The notes under the pieces were generated by a model that saw nothing but the letters and a program-made list of their open reading frames with translations, had not been told where the DNA came from and did not search any database. Made by a program: the position numbers and the translations under genes. From CAZNPW01 sp964575185 (GTDB taxonomy: Bacteria > Pseudomonadota > Alphaproteobacteria > Rhodobacterales > Rhodobacteraceae), in the NCBI GenBank assembly GCA_964575185.1, contig CAZNPW010000050.1, forward strand, positions 1 to 19,685: a stretch of DNA of 19,685 nucleotides, read 5' to 3'. Positions within the stretch are counted from its first letter, which is position 1. Every line of letters starts with the position of its first letter. Positions 13,807-19,685 of the stretch are shown here, piece after piece.

Positions 13807-16647
13807 ATGCCCTTCACTCCCACCGCCTACGACACCTACGACTTCGCCAACCGCCGCCACATCGGCCCGTCGCCCTCCGAGATGGAAGAGATGCTGCGGG
13901 TGGTGGGGGCCGAAAGCCTCGATGCGCTGATCGCCGAGACGGTGCCGGAGAGCATCCGGCAGGCGGCCCCCCTGACCTGGCCAGGCTTGCGCGAGCACGA
14001 GCTGCTGGCGCGGATGGGGGAGGTCGCGGCGAAGAACCGGGTGATGACGAGCCTGATCGGGCAGGGCTACTACGGCACCGTCACGCCGCCCGCCATCCAG
14101 CGGAACATCCTGGAAAATCCGGCCTGGTACACGGCCTATACCCCCTACCAGCCCGAGATCGCGCAGGGGCGGCTCGAGGCGCTGCTGAACTACCAGACGA
14201 TGGTGGCGGACCTGACCGGGCTGCCGGTCGCCAACGCGAGCCTGCTGGACGAGGCGACGGCGGCGGCCGAGGCGATGACCATGGCGCAAAGGTCGGCGAA
14301 GTCGAAGGCGGCGGGCTTCTTCGTGGACCAGAACTGCCATCCGCAGACGATCGCGGTGATCCGGACGCGGGCCGCGCCCCTGGGGATCGCGGTGACGGTG
14401 GGGGACCCGGCGGAGATGGACCCGGGTGCGGTTTTCGGCGCGATCTTCCAGTATCCGGGCACCTATGGCCACATCCGCGACCTGAGTGCCGACATCGCCC
14501 GGCTGCATGGGGCGCGCGCGCTGGCGGTCGTGGCGACCGACCTGCTGGCGCTGACGCTCTTGCGCGAGCCGGGGGCGATGGGGGCCGACATCGCCGTCGG
14601 GTCGAGCCAGCGTTTCGGGGTGCCCCTGGGGTTCGGCGGGCCGCATGCGGCCTTCATGGCCTGCCGGGACGAGTTCAAGCGCGCGATGCCCGGGCGGATC
14701 GTGGGGGTCAGCATCGATGCGCGGGGGAACAAGGCGTATCGGTTGTCCTTGCAGACGCGCGAGCAGCACATCCGGCGCGAGAAGGCCACGTCGAACGTCT
14801 GCACCGCGCAGGCGCTGCTGGCGGTCATGGCGAGTTTCTATGCGGTTTTTCATGGGCCTGTGGGCCTGCGGGCGATCGCCGAGCGGGTGCATTTCCTGAC
14901 GCAAAGGCTCGCGCGGGCCCTGACGCTCGCGGGGGCGAAGGTCGCGCCGGCGGCGTTCTTCGACACCATCACGGTGGAGGTCGGGGTCGGGCAGGCGGGG
15001 ATCCTCGCGGCCGCGCGGGCGGAGGGGCTGAACTTCCGGCGGATCGGGACGGACCGGGTGGGGATTTCGCTCGACGAGACGAGCGACGACCGGGTGCTGG
15101 GGAAGGTCCTGCGCGCCTTCGGCATCCACGACCTGCCGCCGCACCGCGCGACGCTCGGGTTTCCCGAGGACATGCTGCGCGCGACGCCCTACCTGACGCA
15201 TCCGGTCTTCCACATGAACCGGGCGGAGTCCGAGATGATGCGCTACATGCGGCGTCTGTCGGACCGGGACCTGGCGCTCGACCGGGCGATGATCCCGCTC
15301 GGGTCCTGCACGATGAAGCTGAACGCGGCCGCCGAGATGATGCCGATCACCTGGCCCGCGTTCTCGACCATCCACCCCTTTGCCCCGCCGGATCAATGGC
15401 TGGGCTACCGCGAGGCGATCGACGATCTGGCCGCGAAGCTGTGCGAGGTCACGGGCTATGACGCGATGTCGATGCAGCCGAACAGCGGCGCGCAGGGGGA
15501 ATATGCGGGGCTTCTGACCATCCAGGCCTACCACAGGTCGCGGGGAGAGGGGCACAGGTCCGTCTGCCTGATCCCGGTTTCGGCGCATGGGACGAACCCG
15601 GCCTCGGCGCAGATGGCGGGGATGGAGGTGGTCGTCGTCGGCTCCGCGCCGAACGGGGATGTCGATCTGGAGGATTTCCGGGCGAAAGCGGCGGCGGCGG
15701 GGGACAGGCTTGCGGCCTGCATGATCACCTACCCCTCGACCCATGGTGTGTTCGAGGAGACGGTGCGCGAGATCTGCCGCATCACGCATGACCATGGCGG
15801 GCAGGTGTATCTGGACGGGGCGAACCTGAACGCGCTGGTGGGGCTGGTGAAGCCGGGCGAGATCGGCAGCGATGTCAGTCACCTGAACCTGCACAAGACC
15901 TTTGCCATCCCGCATGGCGGCGGCGGGCCGGGGATGGGGCCGATCGGGGTGAAGGCGCACCTCGCGCCCTTCCTGCCGGGGCACCCCGAGACCGGCGGCG
16001 CGGAAGGGCCGGTGAGTGCGGCGCCCTACGGGTCGGCGTCCATCCTGCTGATTTCCTGGGCCTATTGCCTGATGATGGGGGGCGCGGGGCTGACGCAGGC
16101 GACGAAGGTCGCGATCCTGAACGCCAACTACATCGCGGCGCGGCTGAAGGGGGCCTATCCCATCCTATTCATGGGCAACCGGGGGCGGGTGGCGCACGAG
16201 TGCATCCTCGATACCCGGCCCTTCGCGGCCCATGGCGTGACCGTGGACGACATCGCCAAGCGGCTGATCGACAACGGGTTCCACGCGCCGACGATGAGCT
16301 GGCCGGTGGCGGGCACGCTGATGGTCGAGCCGACCGAGAGCGAGACGAAGGCCGAGATCGACCGCTTCGTCACCGCGCTGCTCGCCATCCGCGCCGAGAT
16401 CGCGGCGGTGGAGCGGGGCGAGATTTCCAGCGCCGACAGCCCCTTGCGCCACGCGCCGCACACCGCGCGCGACCTGGTGGCCGACTGGGACCGCCGCTAT
16501 TCGCGCGAGCAGGGCTGTTTTCCGCCCGGCGCCTTCCGGGTGGACAAATACTGGCCGCCGGTGGGCCGGGTCGACAACGTGCACGGCGACCGCAACCTGG
16601 TCTGCACCTGCCCGCCGGTGGAGGCCTACGCGCAGGCGGCGGAGTAG
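13807..16647 (+). CDS. gcvP: Glycine dehydrogenase (decarboxylating), P protein
   Basis: This 946-residue single-chain P protein decarboxylates glycine with pyridoxal phosphate and loads the aminomethyl group on H protein. The N-terminal half starts with RRHIGPSPSEMEEML and includes GQGYYGTVTPPAIQRNILENP and the HIRREKATSNVCTAQALLA segment. The C-terminal half carries the cofactor site, with the PLP lysine at Lys697 in HLNLHKTFAIPHGGGGPGMG. LGSCTMKLNA and ISAHGTNPASA-type motifs (here VSAHGTNPASAQMAG) are present. The length matches fused bacterial P proteins. The ATG at 13807 follows CGGAG-rich sequence; a longer open frame into gcvH is spurious. This is the last gene of the operon. The L protein (shared lipoamide dehydrogenase) is not encoded here. 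Confidence 0.97.
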   Translation: MPFTPTAYDTYDFANRRHIGPSPSEMEEMLRVVGAESLDALIAETVPESIRQAAPLTWPGLREHELLARMGEVAAKNRVMTSLIGQGYYGTVTPPAIQRNILENPAWYTAYTPYQPEIAQGRLEALLNYQTMVADLTGLPVANASLLDEATAAAEAMTMAQRSAKSKAAGFFVDQNCHPQTIAVIRTRAAPLGIAVTVGDPAEMDPGAVFGAIFQYPGTYGHIRDLSADIARLHGARALAVVATDLLALTLLREPGAMGADIAVGSSQRFGVPLGFGGPHAAFMACRDEFKRAMPGRIVGVSIDARGNKAYRLSLQTREQHIRREKATSNVCTAQALLAVMASFYAVFHGPVGLRAIAERVHFLTQRLARALTLAGAKVAPAAFFDTITVEVGVGQAGILAAARAEGLNFRRIGTDRVGISLDETSDDRVLGKVLRAFGIHDLPPHRATLGFPEDMLRATPYLTHPVFHMNRAESEMMRYMRRLSDRDLALDRAMIPLGSCTMKLNAAAEMMPITWPAFSTIHPFAPPDQWLGYREAIDDLAAKLCEVTGYDAMSMQPNSGAQGEYAGLLTIQAYHRSRGEGHRSVCLIPVSAHGTNPASAQMAGMEVVVVGSAPNGDVDLEDFRAKAAAAGDRLAACMITYPSTHGVFEETVREICRITHDHGGQVYLDGANLNALVGLVKPGEIGSDVSHLNLHKTFAIPHGGGGPGMGPIGVKAHLAPFLPGHPETGGAEGPVSAAPYGSASILLISWAYCLMMGGAGLTQATKVAILNANYIAARLKGAYPILFMGNRGRVAHECILDTRPFAAHGVTVDDIAKRLIDNGFHAPTMSWPVAGTLMVEPTESETKAEIDRFVTALLAIRAEIAAVERGEISSADSPLRHAPHTARDLVADWDRRYSREQGCFPPGAFRVDKYWPPVGRVDNVHGDRNLVCTCPPVEAYAQAAE

Positions 16648-16675
16648 CGGCCGCGGGTCCGGGTGGGGCCGGACG

Positions 16676-17215
16676 TCAGGCGAGCACGACCTTGCGCGTG
16701 TCCATCGGGATGCCGGCGCCGACCGCGGTGCGGGCCTGACGCAGAAGCTCCTTCAGGCGGCTTTCGGAGTGGACGGCATAGCAGCCGTAGTTCGGATCGA
16801 AGAGCAGCGCCACGTTGTTCGTGCCGGCCGTGTTGGCATAGGCGATCTTGTGGTTGGTCAGCCCGACGAGGAAGACCCCGGTGTCGGCCCACAACCCCGC
16901 CGCCGTCTTCTGCGCGGTGCTGTAGTTGACCTTGGCGGTCTGGCTGAGCCCGGCGGTGGCCATGACCTTGGCATTGCGCTCCTCGCGGTCGGACCCCCAG
17001 TCGTAGAACCGCTGGTAGATCAGGCCCTGGAGCAGGAAGGGCTTGGAGCTTTCCGCCCGCACGCCGTTCAGGATGTTCTTGCACCATTCGGCCGAGAGGC
17101 CCGAGCAGACGCCCTGATTTGCGGAGGCGGTGGTGGTGCCCTTCGCATACTTGATCTCGGTGTCGTAGTCGTTGCTGCTGGTCCACAGCAGTTCCCTCTG
17201 CTTCACATCGACCAT
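16676..17215 (-). CDS. Putative YopT-like (C58 family) cysteine protease domain protein
   Basis: This 179-residue protein is made almost wholly of what looks like a papain-type YopT/AvrPphB domain. Cys37 lies in NQGVCSGLSAEWCKN, His122 in VGLTNHKIAYAN and Asp140 in LLFDPNYGCY, giving the Cys-His-Asp order and the FDPN-YG signature of that family. C58 proteases are known as type III effectors and as modules in large toxins; here the domain stands alone with no targeting sequence, signal peptide or secretion genes nearby. AGGGGAG lies about 10 nt before ATG 17215, supporting this start over one 66 bp upstream. Its DNA is less GC-rich than its neighbours (about 57% in one 60-bp line inside the gene against about 70% in a line of azlC), and it is rich in Asn, Thr, Ser and Tyr, suggesting transfer. 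It converges with gcvP. Family assignment is from recalled motifs. Confidence 0.65.
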   Translation of the reverse strand: MVDVKQRELLWTSSNDYDTEIKYAKGTTTASANQGVCSGLSAEWCKNILNGVRAESSKPFLLQGLIYQRFYDWGSDREERNAKVMATAGLSQTAKVNYSTAQKTAAGLWADTGVFLVGLTNHKIAYANTAGTNNVALLFDPNYGCYAVHSESRLKELLRQARTAVGAGIPMDTRKVVLA

Positions 17216-17387
17216 GTCGGCGCACTCCCCTGTGAAAACCCCGGTGGCGCGGAGGCTGACATCTGACCCGGCGGAAGGCAAGGCGGATGCAGGTCAGGCG
17301 AACCGGACCTGCCGCGGGTGGGGTCTGCCCGACGGCGGGCCCCGCCGGGCTTTGACTTCCGCCGCGCCGGGCGGCAGGCTGGCGGGC

Positions 17388-18074
17388 ATGTCACCCCTTT
17401 CCCCCGGGTTTCGTGCGGGCCTGATCGCCGCGCTGCCGATCATGCTGGGCTACGGTCCCATCGCCTTCGCCTTCGGCGTCGCCGCGACCAGGGCCGGGCT
17501 GACGGGGGTGGAGGCGGTGGCGCTGTCGGTGCTGATCTACGCCGGGGCGAGCCAGTTCCTCGCCCTCGCGCTGTTCACCGGGGGCGTGCCGCTCCTGGTC
17601 GCTGCCGTCACGCTGACCGCGATGAACCTGCGGCACGTGCTCTATGCCCCCGCGCTGCTGCAGGCGGCGGGGGCGGATGCGTCGCGGCGACAGGCGAAGG
17701 TCTGGGCCTGGGGGCTGACCGACGAGGTGTTCGGCGCGGCGATGGGGCAGCTTGCGCGCGGGCGGCGGTTTTCCGAAGGCTTCATGCTGGGCCTGGGCGC
17801 GGGGGCCTATGGGGCCTGGGTCGCGGGCACCGCGGCGGGGGCGCTGGCGGGGGGCGGGGCGATGGCGGCGTATCCCGCGGTGGAGGCGGGGCTGTCCTTC
17901 ATGCTGCCCGCGCTGTTCCTGGCGCTGCTCCTGTCGGTCCTGACGCGGCGGAAGGTGCCGGTGGTGGCGGTGGCGGGGGCGGTCTGCGTGGCGGTGACGC
18001 TGGCCTGGTCGGGCACGGCGGGGATCCTGGCGGGGATGCTGGCCGGGGCGGCGGCGGGGGTTGTCCGGCGATGA
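17388..18074 (+). CDS. azlC: AzlC family branched-chain amino acid exporter, large subunit
   Basis: This 228-residue inner-membrane protein has the family features GLIAALPIMLGYGPIAFAFG near the start, SVLIYAGASQFLAL (residues ~46-60), AMNLRHVLYAPAL and TDEVFG, and several later hydrophobic helices. With its small partner AzlD it forms an exporter of branched-chain amino acids and analogues. The length is normal. ATG 17388 is chosen because upstream frame is not family-like. The stop overlaps the azlD start as ATGA, which indicates translational coupling. Confidence 0.93.
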   Translation: MSPLSPGFRAGLIAALPIMLGYGPIAFAFGVAATRAGLTGVEAVALSVLIYAGASQFLALALFTGGVPLLVAAVTLTAMNLRHVLYAPALLQAAGADASRRQAKVWAWGLTDEVFGAAMGQLARGRRFSEGFMLGLGAGAYGAWVAGTAAGALAGGGAMAAYPAVEAGLSFMLPALFLALLLSVLTRRKVPVVAVAGAVCVAVTLAWSGTAGILAGMLAGAAAGVVRR

Positions 18075-18388
18075 ACCCGGAGCTTCTGGCGCTGGCGGTG
18101 ATCGTGGGCGCGGCGAACTATGCCTTTCGCTACGGGCCGACGCGGGTGGACCTTGCGGCGATCCCCGAGGGCGGCTGGCTGTCGCGGGCGCTGGAGGCGA
18201 TCGGGCCGGCGGCCATCGCCACGCTGGTCGCGGCGTCGGTGCTGCCCTACGTGCGGCCGCTCGAGGCCCCGGTGCCGCTGGCTGCGGGGCTGGCGGCGGT
18301 GCCGGGGGTGTTCGCGGCCAGCCGGTCGGTGGTGGGGGCCACGCTCGCGGGGGCGGTGGCCTATGGGGTGGCCTTCGCGCTGATCTAG
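18071..18388 (+). CDS. azlD: AzlD family branched-chain amino acid exporter, small subunit
   Basis: This 105-residue membrane protein is predicted with about four hydrophobic segments and starts MNPELLALAVIVGAANYAFRYGP. The FRY(G)P-type motif after helix 1, AIGPAAIATLVAASVLPY in the middle and the short hydrophobic C-terminus match AzlD. Its ATG overlaps the azlC stop by four bases (18071-18074), so the two subunits should be made together. It ends 2 bp from the stop of the convergent minus-strand gene at 18391, leaving no room for separate terminators. Confidence 0.92.
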   Translation: MNPELLALAVIVGAANYAFRYGPTRVDLAAIPEGGWLSRALEAIGPAAIATLVAASVLPYVRPLEAPVPLAAGLAAVPGVFAASRSVVGATLAGAVAYGVAFALI

Positions 18389-18390
18389 TT

Positions 18391-18738
18391 TCAGCGGGGG
18401 ACGAGGCGGCGGCGCAGGTCGTGGAGCGTGGCGGTGAGCGCCGAGAGCTCATCGGCCACGCGGGCGACGGCCTGCGGGCTGCCGGGGGTTTCGGCGAAGA
18501 GGTCGCGCCGGGGGTCCCGACGGAGGTAGCCGAGGCGGGTGAGCTCGCCTTCGAGCAGGTCCACGATCAGGGCGGTCTGCGATTCGCGGGGGCGGTCGTC
18601 GAGATACCTTTTCAGCGCCTCGTGCAGGTCGGGGGTCAGGCGGAAGGCGATGGTTTCGGACTTGCGCAGGTCTTTCGGGTAGTCGTCGGCGAAGCGGCGC
18701 AGGCCCTTGTGGGGGAAGGGGTTTTTGGGGTCGTCCAT
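18391..18738 (-). CDS. Putative ribbon-helix-helix DNA-binding protein
   Basis: This 115-residue charged protein has a central segment, residues ~28-70, SETIAFRLTPDLHEALKRYL followed by RESQTALIVDLLEGELTRLG. It has the strand-helix-helix pattern of CopG/Arc-type regulators: a short alternating strand that would enter the DNA groove, then two amphipathic helices. An N-terminal basic/proline stretch and a C-terminal helix-forming tail (possible coiled coil at ~88-112) surround it. It is divergent from an unknown gene, sharing a control region with inverted repeats, which fits an autoregulator. The pairing could suggest toxin-antitoxin, but the partner is larger than usual toxins. No family name could be assigned beyond the fold guess. 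Confidence 0.7.
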   Translation of the reverse strand: MDDPKNPFPHKGLRRFADDYPKDLRKSETIAFRLTPDLHEALKRYLDDRPRESQTALIVDLLEGELTRLGYLRRDPRRDLFAETPGSPQAVARVADELSALTATLHDLRRRLVPR

Positions 18739-18764
18739 GGCATTCTGGCCTTTCTGGTGCGTGC

Positions 18765-18807
18765 ATTGCAGATTTAGCTTGTATAACTCTGCAATACAAG
18801 CTATAAG
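18765..18807. promoter_or_regulatory. Divergent promoter region with two interleaved inverted repeats
   Basis: Dyad A is ATTGCAGA (18765-18772) with TCTGCAAT (18788-18795). Dyad B is AGCTTGTAT (18776-18784) with ATACAAGCT (18794-18802). The arms alternate A-B-A'-B', with 3-bp gaps and a 2-bp overlap of the last two. Candidate promoters run through them both ways: plus TTGTAT (18779-18784)-N17-TATAAG (18802-18807), and minus TTGTAT (complement of 18794-18799)-N17-TAAATC (complement of 18771-18776). The region is much more AT-rich than its surroundings. A dimeric regulator bound here, perhaps the adjacent RHH protein, would cover both promoters. Confidence 0.7.
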
Positions 18808-18858
18808 GTGTTCGTCACCGAGACGATGTATCACGCAACGCAACAGAAAAGGAAGACC

Positions 18859-19563
18859 ATGCACGATCAGACCGTTTCCGACCGTTTGACCCCCGGCGCC
18901 ATCGCCCTGCCGCGCGGGCGCTATTTCGGCCCCTGCGCGGGCCGGGACCTGGCGCTGGCGTTTGAAATCGGCGGGGAGGCGGTGGACCACTTCATGTTTT
19001 GCGACGTCGGTTATCCCGTGATGCAGGCGCGCCCCAGCCCCTCTGCGGCCCATGTGGTGCCGGAAAGCTGGACGCTCATGTCGCGGCACGTCGGGCGGGA
19101 CGAGATGGCTCCGCTGCGGCGGTCGTCCTACGTCCGCGACCTGGTGGCGCCGGCGAGCGCCATCGAGGCGTGGCAGCGGCCCGACGGGTCGATCTGCACG
19201 GTGGAACTGCGCCGGGACAGCGCCCCGGACGCGCTGCGGAGCCTGTACGGCCCGCGGTCCATCGCGCTGTTCCTGCACATGAACGACGGGTCGGGCGAGG
19301 GCGGGTCGAACCTGAGGTTTCTGGAGGAGCGGGCGGCGTGCACCGGCCCGTATGGCGGCGAGGGGCTGCTGGAGGACCTGGCACCCCGGCTGGCGGATGG
19401 CGCGGTGGTCGTGACGGATGGCGTCTTGGCGGCGGAGGGGTTCCGCGCGGGGCGAGGCTTTGCGCTCTGCGGTATCCATTGGGAGCCGCTTGGCCAGGTC
19501 GGTCCCAAAAGCAGGTACGGGCACCCGCCGTTCGTCTGGCGGGCGCACGTGCGGGCGGCCTGA
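18859..19563 (+). CDS. Unrecognised 234-residue protein
   Basis: The reading frame is open, uses GC-rich third positions like real genes here, and has a good ribosome binding site (AAAAGGAAG) six bases before ATG 18859; ATG 18826 and GTG 18808 upstream lack one. The protein is soluble with no signal peptide or membrane helix. It has several cysteines, two close aromatic stretches (HFMFCDVGYPVMQ near 44 and FALCGIHWEPLG near 205) and a glycine-rich middle (MNDGSGEGGSNLRFLEE near 150). No catalytic motif or known family was recognised. It is divergent from the RHH gene with a shared operator-like region, and lies just before tRNA-Ala. It may be a partner of the RHH gene or an independent accessory gene. 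Confidence 0.75.
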   Translation: MHDQTVSDRLTPGAIALPRGRYFGPCAGRDLALAFEIGGEAVDHFMFCDVGYPVMQARPSPSAAHVVPESWTLMSRHVGRDEMAPLRRSSYVRDLVAPASAIEAWQRPDGSICTVELRRDSAPDALRSLYGPRSIALFLHMNDGSGEGGSNLRFLEERAACTGPYGGEGLLEDLAPRLADGAVVVTDGVLAAEGFRAGRGFALCGIHWEPLGQVGPKSRYGHPPFVWRAHVRAA

Positions 19564-19588
19564 AGCGGCGAAGGCGTGAGGGCGGTGG

Positions 19589-19617
19589 TTGACAAGCCCC
19601 GCCCCTTCGTCCACATC
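19589..19617 (+). promoter_or_regulatory. Probable promoter of tRNA-Ala
   Basis: A full-consensus -35 TTGACA at 19589-19594 is followed after 17 bp by CACATC (19612-19617), a weak -10. Transcription would start near 19624, about seven bases before the tRNA. The spacing supports it more than the -10 does. Confidence 0.55.
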
Positions 19618-19630
19618 GGCCCTCGCGACC

Positions 19631-19685
19631 GGGGCAGTAGCTCAGTTGGGAGAGCGTATCGTTCGCAATGATAAGGTCAGGGGTT
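19631..19685 (+). tRNA. tRNA-Ala (anticodon CGC), 3' end beyond window
   Basis: The 5' acceptor strand GGGGCAG (19631-19637), TA, D stem GCTC/GAGC with loop AGTTGGGA, and anticodon stem TATCG/TGATA around loop TTCGCAA are all present. The anticodon is CGC, reading GCG, a frequent alanine codon in this DNA. The variable loop and start of the T arm (AGGGGTT) follow before the window ends. The 3' acceptor strand, and so the G3-U70 alanine identity pair, cannot be checked. The A/T-rich anticodon stem closed by a G-U pair is slightly unusual. Confidence 0.85.

Noticed and set aside
16676..17215. Type III secretion effector system
   Set aside because: No secretion apparatus, chaperone or N-terminal targeting region is present in the window; only the protease-like domain is supported.
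18391..19563. Classical toxin-antitoxin pair
   Set aside because: The genes are divergent instead of in one operon, and the 234-residue protein shows no toxin motif; kept only as a possible regulated pair.
18741..19614. N-terminal extension of the RHH gene into the region antisense to the unknown gene
   Set aside because: The extension has shadow composition and would cross the AT-rich promoter region; the ATG at 18738 fits better.

Overview
The window looks like chromosome of a high-GC alphaproteobacterium, most probably Rhodobacterales (Rhodobacter/Roseobacter group). The signs are strongly GC-biased third codon positions, a divergent Lrp-type regulator/putA pair with a PutA that lacks a DNA-binding domain, a GltX of the short alphaproteobacterial type, promoters of the form TTGAC-N17-CTAGGC, and an intergenic hairpin followed by GGAGTATTTGCACCGG-AAAGA. 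This placement is from gene content and style; no 16S gene is present.

Layout. Positions 1-382 (-) hold the start of scoA (ketone-body CoA transferase subunit A). A tRNA-Leu(UAA) with its own promoter follows (511-596, +). Two related small RTX calcium-binding proteins lie in tandem on the minus strand (647-1540 and 1810-2670), apparently carrying type I secretion C-termini. Next is the proline catabolism pair: putR (2752-3201, -) diverging from putA (3307-6705, +). A rhomboid protease (6815-7552, +) converges on a Tat-exported metallo-beta-lactamase-fold hydrolase (7596-8516, -), which is followed upstream by a minimal zincin (8619-9017, -). gltX (9157-10521, +) and a MATE exporter (10610-12001, +) follow.

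The best-understood unit is the glycine cleavage operon gcvT-gcvH-gcvP (12265-16647, +). It is preceded by a clear promoter and a tandem two-aptamer glycine riboswitch, so glycine should control its own breakdown to CO2, NH3 and methylene-THF (T, H and P here; the L protein is elsewhere).

The right end is more accessory. It has a small stand-alone YopT-like (C58) cysteine protease candidate of lower GC (16676-17215, -), the azlCD branched-chain amino acid exporter (17388-18388, +), and a divergent cassette of a putative ribbon-helix-helix regulator (18391-18738, -) and an unrecognised 234-residue protein (18859-19563, +). The cassette genes share an AT-rich control region with two interleaved inverted repeats. 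A tRNA-Ala(CGC) is cut by the window end.

No stretch longer than 300 bases lacks a gene; the largest gap is 1541-1809, between the two RTX genes. Most notable for follow-up: (1) a two-hairpin intergenic element present upstream of gltX and again between gcvH and gcvP, whose copies differ by a compensatory base-pair change; (2) the interleaved dyads in the RHH/unknown cassette; (3) the free-standing C58 protease.
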